In this document: positions 7,765-16,984 of the stretch, one piece after another
Position numbering within the stretch: position 1 is the stretch's first letter
Layout: the number at the start of each line of letters is the position of its first letter
NCBI GenBank assembly: GCA_964490705.1
Contig: CAZBCG010000015.1
Coordinates: forward strand, 1-64,000
From: Fodinibius sp964490705
GTDB lineage: Bacteria > Bacteroidota > Rhodothermia > Balneolales > Balneolaceae
DNA: 64,000 nt
Reading direction: 5' to 3'
Program-made: the position numbers and the translations under genes
Notes under the pieces: generated by a model
Told to the model about the DNA's origin: nothing
Database searches by the model: none
What the model saw: only the letters and a program-made list of their open reading frames with translations

Positions 7765-8883
7765 ATGAGAACAATTAAGTTCTTACTACAAAAAGAATTC
7801 CTGCAGATCTTTCGTAACAAGGGGATGCTGCCTATCATCTTCTTGATGCCGGTGGTACAGTTGGTTGTACTTTCATTTGCGGCGACCTACGAGCTTCGGG
7901 AAGTCAATTTTCATTTGGTGGATTTTGATCAGTCGGCAGCCTCTCAGCAACTGGTTAATAAATTTGAGGCCTCTGGTTATTTTAACTTGCAAAGTCAATC
8001 GCACGATGTCGATGACGGAATTGAGTTAATGCGCGCAAATGAAGTCCGTATGATGCTGGTGATTCCCCGCCATTTTGAGCGCAATGTAGAATCAGGTAAA
8101 CAAACGGCCGTACAACTCAATATCGATGCCGTGGATGGCGCTACGGCAGGACTCATCCAGGGATATGGCCGATCTATTATTCAGGATTTTGGCGGGGAGG
8201 TTCAGCCTCAAATTGCAGAAACAAATCGCGCTCAGCGAGCAGGCATCGAAATTATTCCCGCCAGCTGGTACAATCCCAATTTGGATTACATCAACTATAT
8301 GGTGCCGGGTATTTTAGTGGTGCTGGTGTCGATGATCGGGATGTTCCTGTCAGGGATGAATATTGTGCGCGAACGCGAAATCGGGACGATTGAACAACTT
8401 AATGTAACGCCTATTAAACGCTACCAGTTTGTGACGGCTAAGTTGCTGCCGTTCTGGATTATTGCTCTATTTGAATTGGCCGTTGGGTTGGTAATTGCAA
8501 ACGTAGGTTTTGGGATTCCGTTCGTTGGCAGCGTGTGGCTGCTGTTTGCCATCGCCGGAATTTACCTGCTCGTAGTAGAAGGCATTGGTCTTTTCATATC
8601 AACAGTGACAAACACCCAGCAGCAGGCGATGTTCATCGCTTGGTTTTTGATGGTGGTGTTTATCCTCATGGGTGGGTTGTTTACACCGATCGAAAGTATG
8701 CCCGGCTGGGCGCAGGATTTAACGCTTTTAAATCCCGTAGCGCATTTTATCAAAATCATGCGGATGGTTCTGTTGAAAGGTGCCGGCTGGGTGGAGGTGC
8801 AGCAGTTCGTTGGTCTGCTGGCATTGATGGCAGCATTTATTTTACCGGCCGCCATTTTCCGATATCGAAAATCTACATCCTAA
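7765..8883 (+). CDS. ABC-2 type exporter permease (YbhR-like), second
   Basis: A 372-residue protein with the same layout as the preceding permease: the N-terminal KEFLQIFRNKGMLP segment, TM1, an extracytoplasmic loop domain to about residue 175, then a five-TM core with the conserved VREREIGTIEQLNVTP loop. It is a diverged paralogue of the first permease, which supports a heterodimeric pump. It is the last gene of the exporter operon; a convergent methyltransferase gene follows. Confidence 0.9.
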   Translation: MRTIKFLLQKEFLQIFRNKGMLPIIFLMPVVQLVVLSFAATYELREVNFHLVDFDQSAASQQLVNKFEASGYFNLQSQSHDVDDGIELMRANEVRMMLVIPRHFERNVESGKQTAVQLNIDAVDGATAGLIQGYGRSIIQDFGGEVQPQIAETNRAQRAGIEIIPASWYNPNLDYINYMVPGILVVLVSMIGMFLSGMNIVREREIGTIEQLNVTPIKRYQFVTAKLLPFWIIALFELAVGLVIANVGFGIPFVGSVWLLFAIAGIYLLVVEGIGLFISTVTNTQQQAMFIAWFLMVVFILMGGLFTPIESMPGWAQDLTLLNPVAHFIKIMRMVLLKGAGWVEVQQFVGLLALMAAFILPAAIFRYRKSTS

Positions 8884-8892
8884 TTTTATCTC

Positions 8893-8958
8893 ATCTCGTT
8901 CCGATGCTCTGCATTGTAATATTCGGGATATACTTGTCGCAACGCAGAGCATTGCAAC
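8893..8958. repeat. Inverted-repeat element, GTTCCGATGCTCTGC type
   Basis: ATGCTCTGCATTG on the left is answered by AACGCAGAGCATTGCAAC on the right, across about 30 bases. It lies in the 103-base gap between the convergent permease and methyltransferase genes. It may be a dispersed repeat and could serve as a weak bidirectional terminator. Only one copy is present in this window. Confidence 0.5.
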
Positions 8959-8986
8959 AAAAAGGGGACGGTAGAGAGATTGTCTT

Positions 8987-9754
8987 TTACGCTGGTTTTT
9001 GAAGTACCATGGTGTAATAAAGCCGTTCTCCGTTGGCAAAGGAACGGTAGAGATCCGTTCCCTTGGTGCCGGCAAATTCCCGGGCCACGTTGTTTAAAAT
9101 GTGGGGCGTCATTTCTTCAATAAGGGTTTCACGCCGGGCAGAATCCTTATCAAGCGCCCGGACAACATTAGAGGTGATGTCTTCTGTCCGGATCATTGTA
9201 AGGCCGGCTTCCCGGAGTTCCTCCTGTACTTGTTCCCATTCGTCTGATTTTCTGAAATCTGTAAGCAAAAAGTGGCCTCCCGGCGATAAAATAGTGTAAA
9301 TACCTTTTGCAAAGGCCGGAAAATTCGTATAGCGATGGGAAGATTCCACATTGACCACCACATCAAATGATTCCGGGGAGAACAACTGCTCCAAGGCCAG
9401 GGCATCCCCACACATAAAAGACAGATGTTTGTTATCCCTGTATTTCTTCAGGCAAAAGTCAACAGCCTGCTGGCTGATGTCCATACCGATCAGGTTAGCG
9501 GGACGGAAACACCGGCCAAGATATTCTGCCCCGCCTCCGCGGCCGCAGCCCACTTCCAGCACCTCCTTTCCCTCCAACCGAATTTGAGAAATCGTGTAGT
9601 CGTATAGCTGAAGGGGGTAGCGGTTATGAACATCGCAGTCGCTTAATTGAGGCGGCTGGTCATCAGCATACCCGTAATTCATAAAAGTAACCCGGTGCTC
9701 CTTGTCTGCCCGGTTCACGTACCAATACCAAATCCTGGTAATCAGGAAGCCCAA
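8987..9754 (-). CDS. Class I SAM-dependent methyltransferase
   Basis: A 255-residue protein with methyltransferase motif I VLEVGCGRGGG (about 60-70) and a second acidic strand ending in GMDISQQA (about 84-91). The WYWYVNR segment near the N-terminus and the overall pattern resemble small-molecule methyltransferases of the phenolphthiotriol/ubiquinone-like type, but the substrate is unknown. The start is uncertain: TTG at 9754 is used because no ATG or GTG precedes it before an upstream stop. An ATG at 9682 would remove the aromatic N-terminal segment. It is a single gene, convergent with the exporter operon. Confidence 0.75.
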   Translation of the reverse strand: MGFLITRIWYWYVNRADKEHRVTFMNYGYADDQPPQLSDCDVHNRYPLQLYDYTISQIRLEGKEVLEVGCGRGGGAEYLGRCFRPANLIGMDISQQAVDFCLKKYRDNKHLSFMCGDALALEQLFSPESFDVVVNVESSHRYTNFPAFAKGIYTILSPGGHFLLTDFRKSDEWEQVQEELREAGLTMIRTEDITSNVVRALDKDSARRETLIEEMTPHILNNVAREFAGTKGTDLYRSFANGERLYYTMVLQKPA

Positions 9755-10267
9755 GTCCGGAAAAAGCGCTTTAACCTTATGGAATAAGCGTATAAGAATA
9801 AGCTTCTTAAATTTTGATGTGAAAATTATTCTGACTCAGAAATACCAGCAAGTAGCGGATAATTGAGTGGTAGATTGCTTGAAAAAGCTTGGGATTTCAA
9901 ATCCTCAAACAGTATTTCGCCAGCCTAAGTTAGATGTCATGCAATCCCGCCGTCTGTTTGGTTTGCTTCGTGCGGCCCTTAACCCTTGTCATGTAGGTCG
10001 GTTAGATATTGAGAGCTTTTCTAAAATAGAGACACATCAAGTTGTAGACAAATGATGTTTCATTATTAAATTAGGGAAGTATGAAGAGAAAAATTTTCCG
10101 AATCACATCCAGTTTAAACTCTCTGATATAATTCTTTTGTGTTTTTTGTTCATTTTTTAATTGTTATTTGAACTCCGCAATATACCTTAACTGGGTGTTT
10201 ACTCAAATGTGGCAGGTTCAGATACTATTTTGTAAATGAACACTAAATAAAACTTTACTCAAGATTA
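9755..10267. other. 513-base intergenic region with no supported gene
   Basis: This lies between a minus-strand methyltransferase and plus-strand pheA, so it should hold both promoters. The first part is of ordinary composition and contains a 62-codon open frame (9867-10055) with no recognisable features. The last 200 bases are strongly AT-rich, as expected of a promoter region. A short stretch near 9858-9900 resembles pieces of tRNA D and T arms but does not fold as a tRNA. No riboswitch or leader peptide for pheA was recognised. Confidence 0.5.
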
Positions 10268-11416
10268 ATGGCAGATAAACTCGATTCCATACGAAAGTTA
10301 TTAGATCAAACGGATAAGAAAATTATCGATGCCTTGGCCAAGCGCCAAGAACTTGTTCGGGAGATATCATCCTTAAAAATGGATGAAGATCGTAATATTC
10401 GGGATTTCGAACGTGAAGAAGAATTGCTTAATAAAATAACTAAGCTTGCTCGAGAAGCCGGATTGGATCGCTATTTTGCCGAGCAGCTGTTTAAAGATAT
10501 TATTCATCACTCGGTTCGGTTTCAAACCCACAGCTTGGTCGATCATCAGAATGCCCAGAGAGATTCTGATAAAGTTAAGGTATCATACCAGGGTACCGAC
10601 GGAGCCTTCAGTCACCAGGCGGCCTATCGTCATTTCGAAGAGCGCTACTCGGATGTGCACTGTTTCGGTTACGATACTTTTCGTCAGGCGGCACAAGCGG
10701 TGGAGGAGAAAGAGGTAGATTATGCAATCTTGCCCATTGAAAATACCACGGCCGGATCGATCAATGAGACCTACGACATTTTGCGGGATGAAAACCTGCA
10801 CATTGTGGGCGAAGAAGCCATTCGCATTATTCATTGCCTGTTGGCTCTCGAGCCCATTTCGGTAGATCGAATTCGCAGGATTATGTCGCATCCGCAAGCG
10901 ATTGCACAGTGCAGCAATTATTTGGCAAAGCTGCACGACTGTAAAATTGAATCATATATCGACACAGCGATGTCGGCAAAGAAAGTTCTCGAGGATGGTG
11001 ATTTATCTCAGGCTGCTATTGCAGGAAGTTATGCGGCGGGTATATACGGACTTGAAATTCTGGAGCGAGATCTGGCTAATCAGCCGGAAAACTTTACGCG
11101 CTTTGTGATTGTCAGTCGTGATCCGGTGGAAGTAGATGCCCAGATTCCGTGCAAAACGTCGTTGCTGATGGTAACTTCTCACGACAAAGGTGCGCTGATC
11201 AAATGTCTTAATGTAATTGACGATCACGATATTCGGATGACCAAGCTCGAATCGCGTCCCAAGCCCAACGAACCGTGGAAGTACCAGTTTTATTTGGATA
11301 TTGAAGGCAATATCGCCAATCCTGATACACGAGTTGCAATGGAAGAATTGGAGCAAGAAGCCAGTGCATTGAAAATACTGGGTTGCTATCCTGCACAGGT
11401 GGGAAATGGTGAGTAA
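10268..11416 (+). CDS. pheA: Bifunctional chorismate mutase / prephenate dehydratase (P-protein)
   Basis: A 382-residue enzyme converting chorismate to prephenate and then to phenylpyruvate, the committed branch to phenylalanine. Residues 1-95 are an AroQ-type all-helical chorismate mutase (DSIRKLLDQTDKKII, ending in a long helix with RFQTHS). Residues about 105-285 are the prephenate dehydratase domain, with the YQGTDGAFS start, PIENTTAGSI and the catalytic NFTRFVIVS motif. Residues about 295-375 are an ACT domain with the ESRP motif, the usual phenylalanine-binding site for feedback inhibition. It is monocistronic, with a strong hairpin downstream. Confidence 0.93.
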   Translation: MADKLDSIRKLLDQTDKKIIDALAKRQELVREISSLKMDEDRNIRDFEREEELLNKITKLAREAGLDRYFAEQLFKDIIHHSVRFQTHSLVDHQNAQRDSDKVKVSYQGTDGAFSHQAAYRHFEERYSDVHCFGYDTFRQAAQAVEEKEVDYAILPIENTTAGSINETYDILRDENLHIVGEEAIRIIHCLLALEPISVDRIRRIMSHPQAIAQCSNYLAKLHDCKIESYIDTAMSAKKVLEDGDLSQAAIAGSYAAGIYGLEILERDLANQPENFTRFVIVSRDPVEVDAQIPCKTSLLMVTSHDKGALIKCLNVIDDHDIRMTKLESRPKPNEPWKYQFYLDIEGNIANPDTRVAMEELEQEASALKILGCYPAQVGNGE

Positions 11417-11534
11417 AAAAATAGGTCAACCTGAACCAAGAATGCGACTGGTGATGTCTATTTTTTGTCAGCAATTCCGTATATACGGGACCAGCGGATT
11501 CGCCCCAGATCCCTTTTCTTATTTAAGGTAATGA

Positions 11535-11555
11535 AAGCTCACTTCAAGTGAGCTT
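11535..11555. repeat. Perfect short palindrome AAGCTCACTT-c-AAGTGAGCTT
   Basis: Two 10-base arms around a single C, between the convergent pheA and xseA genes. There is no T run, so on its own it is not a classic terminator. It may be part of a composite transcription end with the hairpin at 11565. Confidence 0.7.
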
Positions 11556-11564
11556 CAAGTAATA

Positions 11565-11594
11565 TCTAGCCTGATGATTTATCGTCAGGTTAGA
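11565..11594. terminator. Bidirectional hairpin between pheA and xseA
   Basis: TCTAGCCTGATGAT and ATCGTCAGGTTAGA form a 14-pair stem with two G-T wobbles around a 2-base loop. It lies between converging genes, ending just before the xseA stop codon, and can terminate transcription from either side. No long T tract is present. Confidence 0.6.
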
Positions 11595-12797
11595 TTAGAC
11601 CCAGCCATTGACTTCCACTTTTCCATCTCCCCATTCAACCGTCAGTTCTTTGTCGGCATCAAAATTATCCAGCGATTTAACCCAACCATCATCTTGCCAG
11701 ATGCGCGAATAGCCCTGTTCAAGTGCAGCATTGGGATTGTTAAGTTCGAGCCGATGGCTAAGATTTTGCAGCTTCTCCTGATACTGCATGAAATGGACTT
11801 CTTTACGGTGATTCAATCGATCAATCAGGTTGTTCACCTTGTCATGGCTGTTGGTCACTTTTTGCTTGACCGCCATTAAGGCATGGGACTGTACCAGCTG
11901 CTGTACGCGCTCTTTTTGATCTGTTACTCGTCGATCCATTACATCATGGAGGCGCGTAGATAAATCATCCGTAAACATGCGGATTTCATTCACATCAGGC
12001 GTAGCGACGATTGCTGCCTGGGTGGGTGTAGCGGCGCGGGCGTCGGCGACAAAGTCAGAAATGCTGAAATCAACTTCGTGTCCCACCGCGCTGATAGTTG
12101 GTACTTTGCAATCAAAGAGGGCACGGGCCACCGCCTCTTCGTTGAACGGCCAGAGATCCTCCAGCGAGCCGCCGCCCCGACCGATAATAAGCAGATCCAC
12201 CTGCTGTTCATCCGAAAAGAAGTTGATAGCTTTCACCAGTTCTGGTGCCGCATTCACGCCCTGCACGCTGGCATGATGCAGCCGCACCGTTGCCAGTGGC
12301 CATCGTCGTTCCAGTGTATCCCGAATGTCGTGAAAGGCTGCACCCGTAGCCGAAGTGATAACACCGATCTCGAATGGGAATCTTGGCAATGCCTTTTTGT
12401 GAGCATCGTCAAATAACCCCTCTTCTTTGAGTTTCTTTTTTAGTTTTTCGAATGCTTCCTGGAGTTTTCCTTTTCCGGCTTGTTCCAGCGAGCGCACAAT
12501 TAGTTGGTATTTCCCGTGCGGGGGATACACTTGAATATCGCCGCCGGCAATGATCTGCTGTCCGTCAACAACTTCGGCGTCAATAGATCGCGAGACGCCC
12601 CGCCAAATGACGCACGAGAGTTGGGCATCTTCATCCTTGAGCGTAAAATAGGTGTGTCCGCTGCGACTGGTGCTGGCATTGCTGACTTCGCCCTCCACGT
12701 TCACATCCATAAAATTGCCTTCGAGCAGGGCTTTGATATCCTGCGTGAGTTCAGTGACGGAAAGGGTAGATGAAGCAAAAAGATCAGATTGAGACAT
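11595..12797 (-). CDS. xseA: Exodeoxyribonuclease VII large subunit
   Basis: A 400-residue protein. An N-terminal OB-fold (about 10-100, with GEVSNASTSRSGHTYF) is followed by the catalytic domain with GVITSATGAAFHDI, IGRGGGSLEDLWPFNEE and SAVGHEVDFSISDFVAD, then a coiled-coil C-terminal region that normally binds the small subunits. It degrades single-stranded DNA in repair and recombination. The xseB gene that often follows is not present: the gene ends at the terminator shared with convergent pheA. It is divergent from pyrC. Confidence 0.95.
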   Translation of the reverse strand: MSQSDLFASSTLSVTELTQDIKALLEGNFMDVNVEGEVSNASTSRSGHTYFTLKDEDAQLSCVIWRGVSRSIDAEVVDGQQIIAGGDIQVYPPHGKYQLIVRSLEQAGKGKLQEAFEKLKKKLKEEGLFDDAHKKALPRFPFEIGVITSATGAAFHDIRDTLERRWPLATVRLHHASVQGVNAAPELVKAINFFSDEQQVDLLIIGRGGGSLEDLWPFNEEAVARALFDCKVPTISAVGHEVDFSISDFVADARAATPTQAAIVATPDVNEIRMFTDDLSTRLHDVMDRRVTDQKERVQQLVQSHALMAVKQKVTNSHDKVNNLIDRLNHRKEVHFMQYQEKLQNLSHRLELNNPNAALEQGYSRIWQDDGWVKSLDNFDADKELTVEWGDGKVEVNGWV

Positions 12798-12804
12798 AGG
12801 GAAA

Positions 12805-12867
12805 AGCTTTCAGTGGACAGCTTTCAGCAGTCAGTTCTCTTTTCTGAGAGCTGATACCTCATAGCTG
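12805..12867. repeat. Dispersed repeat, AGCTTTCAG/CTGATA type (copy C)
   Basis: Repeated AGCTTTCAG words followed by GAGAGCTGATACCTCATAGCT form an imperfect hairpin in the xseA-pyrC divergent region. It is the most degraded of the three copies in this window (compare 6486 and 7668). Confidence 0.55.
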
Positions 12868-12883
12868 GCCGCTATTAGCACGG

Positions 12884-12915
12884 TTATTGAATTCTGATTA
12901 AAACACGTATATTTG
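12884..12915 (+). promoter_or_regulatory. Bacteroidota-type promoter for pyrC
   Basis: A -7 box TATATTTG (12908-12915) matches the TAnnTTTG consensus known for Bacteroidota sigma factors exactly. TTATTG (12884-12889) lies 18 bases upstream as the -33 element. The pyrC start codon is 26 bases downstream of the -7 box. It is the best promoter match seen in the window. Confidence 0.65.
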
Positions 12916-12940
12916 CAATCAAAAATAACGGAAAGTTTGT

Positions 12941-14236
12941 ATGAGTCACACACCTAATTTACTGTTCCAAAATGTGATGCCGGTTGGCGGCAGGTTCGAT
13001 GGATCTGAGAAAGTCGATATCCGTATTTCGGATGGCAAAATTGTTGAAATTGGCGTCGAATTAGATCCCAATGAAAATGAAAAAACGCATGATGCTGATG
13101 GCGATTATGTTTCGGGCGGATGGATGGATATGCACGTCCACCTGCGGGAGCCCGGCTATGAGCACAAAGAGACAATCGAGACCGGTTGTGCCGCAGCGGC
13201 TTTTGGCGGATTTACGGAAGTAGCCTGCATGCCCAATACGAATCCGGCTATTCATACCCGGGATGTAGTTGAGTTTATCAAGAAAAAAGCCGAGAAGCTG
13301 CCCGTCGAAGTGCATCCGATCGGCTGTGTTTCCAAAGAGCGTGAAGGCAAGTCGATTGCCGAGATGGGTGATATGAAAGCGGGCGGTGCTGTGGCGTTTA
13401 GTGATGATGGTGATCCGGTGTATAATTCGCAGCTGATGCGCGTGGCGTTGGAGTATTCCTCGATGCTGGATATGCCGATCATCAATCACGAAGAGGATTT
13501 GAAACTGTCGCGACCGGGACACATGCACGAAGGCAAAGAGTCGGCGCGGCTGGGTATTGACGGCACGCCGGGCATCGCCGAAGAGGTGATGATAGCCCGC
13601 GATATTTTGCTGGCACAATTTACCGGCGGACATATCCACGTGGCGCATATCAGCACGGCAAAAGGGGTGGATCTGGTTCGTCAGGCCAAGGCTGATGGCG
13701 TAAACATCACGACCGAAGTGTGTCCGCACCATTTTGATCTGACAGACGAAGAAATCGAACGACGCGATTTTGATACCAACGTCAAAATGCATCCCCCGCT
13801 GCGCACGCAAGAAGATGTGGACGCCATGATTGAGGGACTGGCCGACGGTACGATCGATGCAATCTGTACCGATCACGCACCACATGCCATCGAAGAGAAA
13901 GAGGTGGAATTCATTTATGCGCCCAACGGCATTATCGGATTGGAAACGGCGTGGAGCGTGAGTGTGCGTCAGCTGTTGGATTCCGGAGCGTTGGATTTAG
14001 AGCAGCTGCTCACCAAGTTTGTCGAAAAGCCACGTGAGATTCTGAATCTTGATATCCCAAAAATAGAAGAGGGTACAGTGGCCAACTTGACGGTGTTTAA
14101 TACCGATGAGGAATGGACGTTTGGTGAAGAGCAGGTGCGATCGAAATCCGGTAATTCTCCATATCTTGGAAAGCAGATAAAAGGTCGTGCCGAAGCGATT
14201 TATAATAAAGAGCAGTTCGTTGTCAATAACCTATAA
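12941..14236 (+). CDS. pyrC: Dihydroorotase
   Basis: A 431-residue class I dihydroorotase that closes N-carbamoyl-aspartate to dihydroorotate in pyrimidine synthesis. The metal-binding MDMHVHLREPG (about 65-75), CPHHFDLTDE (about 260-269) and CTDHAPH (about 310-316) motifs are all present, and the length is typical. The start ATG at 12941 lies downstream of a good Bacteroidota-type promoter. It is followed after 21 bases by the SGNH esterase gene, probably on the same transcript. Confidence 0.95.
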   Translation: MSHTPNLLFQNVMPVGGRFDGSEKVDIRISDGKIVEIGVELDPNENEKTHDADGDYVSGGWMDMHVHLREPGYEHKETIETGCAAAAFGGFTEVACMPNTNPAIHTRDVVEFIKKKAEKLPVEVHPIGCVSKEREGKSIAEMGDMKAGGAVAFSDDGDPVYNSQLMRVALEYSSMLDMPIINHEEDLKLSRPGHMHEGKESARLGIDGTPGIAEEVMIARDILLAQFTGGHIHVAHISTAKGVDLVRQAKADGVNITTEVCPHHFDLTDEEIERRDFDTNVKMHPPLRTQEDVDAMIEGLADGTIDAICTDHAPHAIEEKEVEFIYAPNGIIGLETAWSVSVRQLLDSGALDLEQLLTKFVEKPREILNLDIPKIEEGTVANLTVFNTDEEWTFGEEQVRSKSGNSPYLGKQIKGRAEAIYNKEQFVVNNL

Positions 14237-14257
14237 CGAAACAGAAAAGGTTCGTTC

Positions 14258-14941
14258 ATGAAACGAAGTTTGCTTATTCTATTATTGCTGATTGTTCAGT
14301 CGGTGGGTTGGGCACAAACGGCTGAAAATGATCCCGATCCCGCACATTTTGATCAGGAAATTGCACAATTCCAGCAGTGGGATGCCAAGAATAGTTATCC
14401 CGAGCAGGCGATTTTGTTTGTGGGAAGTTCGAGCATCCGCATGTGGGAAACGCATGAGGCTTTTCCCGAGTATCCGGTAATTAACCGGGGATTCGGCGGT
14501 TCGCATATTTCCGATGTGCAGTACTTTTATGATCAGGTTATTAAAAAGTATAATCCATCGCTCATCATTTTGTATGCCGGGGATAACGACGTAGCTGCCG
14601 AAAAACCGGTGGAGCAGGTGATGGCCGATTACAAAGAGATCACCAATCGTATTCTCGAGGATTTTTCTGATGTCACCTTTGTGTATGTACCCATCAAGCC
14701 GAGCTCGAGTCGCTGGCAATATTGGCCGGCCATGGAATCCGCAAATCAGAAAATAAAAGCCTACAATCAAGAACACCCACAGCTCTACTATGTGGATCTG
14801 GCGACCTCTTTGCTGGGGACGGACGGTACGCCAGATGACTCGTTTTTTGTTGATGATAAACTGCACCTCAATGATCGCGGATATGCGGTTTGGAATCGAA
14901 TTTTAGGTCCCAAACTGGATCAGTGGTATCAGCAGAAATAA
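14258..14941 (+). CDS. Secreted SGNH/GDSL-family hydrolase
   Basis: A 227-residue protein with a signal peptide (MKRSLLILLLLIVQSVGWAQ). It carries the four SGNH blocks: FVGSSSIRMW (nucleophile Ser), NRGFGGSHI (Gly), YAGDND (Asn) and DDKLHLNDRGY (Asp-x-x-His). It should be an esterase, lipase or acyl-ester hydrolase in the periplasm or outside the cell; the substrate is unknown. It sits between pyrC and the DUF3857 gene with short gaps. Confidence 0.85.
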   Translation: MKRSLLILLLLIVQSVGWAQTAENDPDPAHFDQEIAQFQQWDAKNSYPEQAILFVGSSSIRMWETHEAFPEYPVINRGFGGSHISDVQYFYDQVIKKYNPSLIILYAGDNDVAAEKPVEQVMADYKEITNRILEDFSDVTFVYVPIKPSSSRWQYWPAMESANQKIKAYNQEHPQLYYVDLATSLLGTDGTPDDSFFVDDKLHLNDRGYAVWNRILGPKLDQWYQQK

Positions 14942-14998
14942 CAATTGTCGCAGAATGAAAGCCCGGCTCGATCGTTATTGAGTTCTAAATTTCAATTC

Positions 14999-16981
14999 AT
15001 GCTTAGATTTTTGTTGCGCTACGTAGTAATTGTTTTCCTTTTGCTTGGTACTTTTTTATCTGATGGATTTGCCCAGAAATTTCAGGATGCGGAGTTTGGG
15101 GAGATCCCCGATTCGCTGTTTACTCTCTCGGCACCGGCCGATTTCCCCGATGCCAAATACATGATCACCAATAAAGAAATTGATGTTTCTTTCACTGAAG
15201 AGGACGGTTCCATTGTAGCTATCCTTGATCATCACGTTCGGCTTAAGATTTTTGACCAATCGGCACGCGAAGCGTCCATTATCAGTATTCCCTATTATTT
15301 TGACAATGATATGGAGCAAATTTCGGATATCCGGGGATGGACGCATTGGTCATCGGGTCAGCAAGAAGCATTGCAACAGGGCGATATCCGCACGGTTAAT
15401 ATCAATTCGCGCTATAACGTCAAAGAATTTACGATGCCGTCGGTGATTGACGGGGCGGTGCTGGAATATCGCTATACCATCAAGCGTCGATATATCGAAG
15501 AGCTGCCCGACTTTTTTCTATCGCACCGGGTACCCACAGCAGCGGCCAAGCTGACGATCACCTATCCCAAATATTTGCGCTATAAGAAGTTTACCGAGAA
15601 TTACAGCAGTGATCTGCAAAACGATTTTGTCTATACGGATACCAGTTCGGTACCCAAGATTTTTACCATTCCCCAGCCGCCGCCCGTTGTTACCGAGCGC
15701 TGGATGGCCTACGATATTGCACCTACGAAAGAGGAGCCGTTTATCACTTCGCTTAACGATCACCGTGCCCGGCTCAAATTTTTGATGAACCAGTTTGGCA
15801 ATCCGCGTCAAACGCTGGATATCAGCTGGGAAGTAGTGGTGGCAAAGCTGCGAAGAAAAACGAATCCGCTGGAGGTGATCCGCAAAAATGAGACGGCGCA
15901 GGCAAAGGGGGATTCTATTGGCCAAGCTCTTTCCAATGCTTCTCCCAAAATGGTGCAGGACAGCATTTTTCGATATCTGAATCGACGAGTAAATTTTTCA
16001 GGGGCACATTCTCCATATAGCACAACGAATGATGAGCAAGTGCTGGAGGGAGATCCGGCCGACCAAGCTGCAATTAATCAAACACTAACGGCCATGTTGT
16101 GGGGAGCAGGTATCGAGGCGCATCCCGTCTTGTCTTCCACGCGTGAGTCCGGTACCATCGACAAGAATTTTCCGTCTTTTTACCAGTTTAATGCTCAGAT
16201 GGTACGCACGAGAATCAACGGAGAAAGTTATCTGCTGGATGCTAGTTTTCCCCACAGCCAGCCCGGGCTCATTCCCGTGGAGATGTATAACGACCAGGGA
16301 TTGGAGCTGCGGCCGAAATCCTTTTCTTGGTTCGATATTGCCCCGGCCCAAAGCAGCTTTGATATTGATGTTGATCTGGATGCCGAATTGGCTTCGGATG
16401 GAGATCTGAGCGGAACCATCTCATCCCGCCAGCGGGGATATCCCGTCCAGCAAATGCGCCAACAGCGGGCCGATGGAATGCCTGATTCCGAGATTATCAG
16501 CCGTGCTCTTTTCGACGGATATACGAATTTACAATTGGATAGCGTACAAATTAGAAATTTGGACGATTACGAGAATCCCGTAGAAATTTCGGCGCACTTT
16601 TCGATTGAGAATTATGCTACCAGCTTCACAGATGGACTCGAATTTCGTCCCATGATTGTGGGCTATCGCATGGAAAATCCCTTTGAGGATGAGAATCGTA
16701 CACTGCCCGTCACGCTGGATGCCCCCGAGCAGCTGGATGTTTCCTACACAATTGATCTTCCTTCGGGATTCAGCATTGAAGCCGGCAAACAAAATCGTTT
16801 GATGGAGCTTCCGGGCGCAGAATTTCGGGAGCGTTATGATATACAATCCGGTACATTGAACTACGAATACAATATCAATATTGCGCAGAAGGAGTTTTCA
16901 ACTGACTTGTTTCCTCAACTTTATAACCTTTACAATCGTTGGGTGGAGTTAAGTAATGCAACTTGGCTCATTGAAAGTTAG
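14999..16981 (+). CDS. DUF3857 transglutaminase-like protein with catalytic residues apparently lost
   Basis: About 660 residues. ATG at 14999 is chosen over an upstream TTG because it begins directly with a signal peptide (MLRFLLRYVVIVFLLLG). The DUF3857 domain lies at about 30-270 and a transglutaminase-like core at about 320-440, followed by a beta-rich C-terminal region. In active relatives the core has a GDC motif and a later catalytic His. Here the first reads EGDPADQAA and the second FNAQMV, so Cys and His are replaced while the third block (YLLDASFP) remains. It is probably a non-enzymatic periplasmic or surface protein. Its function is unknown. Confidence 0.75.
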   Translation: MLRFLLRYVVIVFLLLGTFLSDGFAQKFQDAEFGEIPDSLFTLSAPADFPDAKYMITNKEIDVSFTEEDGSIVAILDHHVRLKIFDQSAREASIISIPYYFDNDMEQISDIRGWTHWSSGQQEALQQGDIRTVNINSRYNVKEFTMPSVIDGAVLEYRYTIKRRYIEELPDFFLSHRVPTAAAKLTITYPKYLRYKKFTENYSSDLQNDFVYTDTSSVPKIFTIPQPPPVVTERWMAYDIAPTKEEPFITSLNDHRARLKFLMNQFGNPRQTLDISWEVVVAKLRRKTNPLEVIRKNETAQAKGDSIGQALSNASPKMVQDSIFRYLNRRVNFSGAHSPYSTTNDEQVLEGDPADQAAINQTLTAMLWGAGIEAHPVLSSTRESGTIDKNFPSFYQFNAQMVRTRINGESYLLDASFPHSQPGLIPVEMYNDQGLELRPKSFSWFDIAPAQSSFDIDVDLDAELASDGDLSGTISSRQRGYPVQQMRQQRADGMPDSEIISRALFDGYTNLQLDSVQIRNLDDYENPVEISAHFSIENYATSFTDGLEFRPMIVGYRMENPFEDENRTLPVTLDAPEQLDVSYTIDLPSGFSIEAGKQNRLMELPGAEFRERYDIQSGTLNYEYNINIAQKEFSTDLFPQLYNLYNRWVELSNATWLIES

Positions 16982-16984
16982 AGT

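Noticed and set aside
9853..9905. tRNA-like stretch (AGTGGTAGA D-loop-like and TTTCAAATCC T-loop-like words)
   Set aside because: There is no acceptor stem, the anticodon loop is one base short and the T-stem closing pair is mismatched. It may be a decayed remnant, but chance resemblance is as likely.
9867..10055. 62-codon plus-strand open frame
   Set aside because: It has no recognisable domain, no Shine-Dalgarno and no neighbour logic; its codon composition looks non-coding.
13061..13885. 274-codon minus-strand open frame
   Set aside because: It lies entirely opposite pyrC, a certain gene, and its translation (His-, Ile- and Phe-rich, low complexity) is typical of an antisense shadow.
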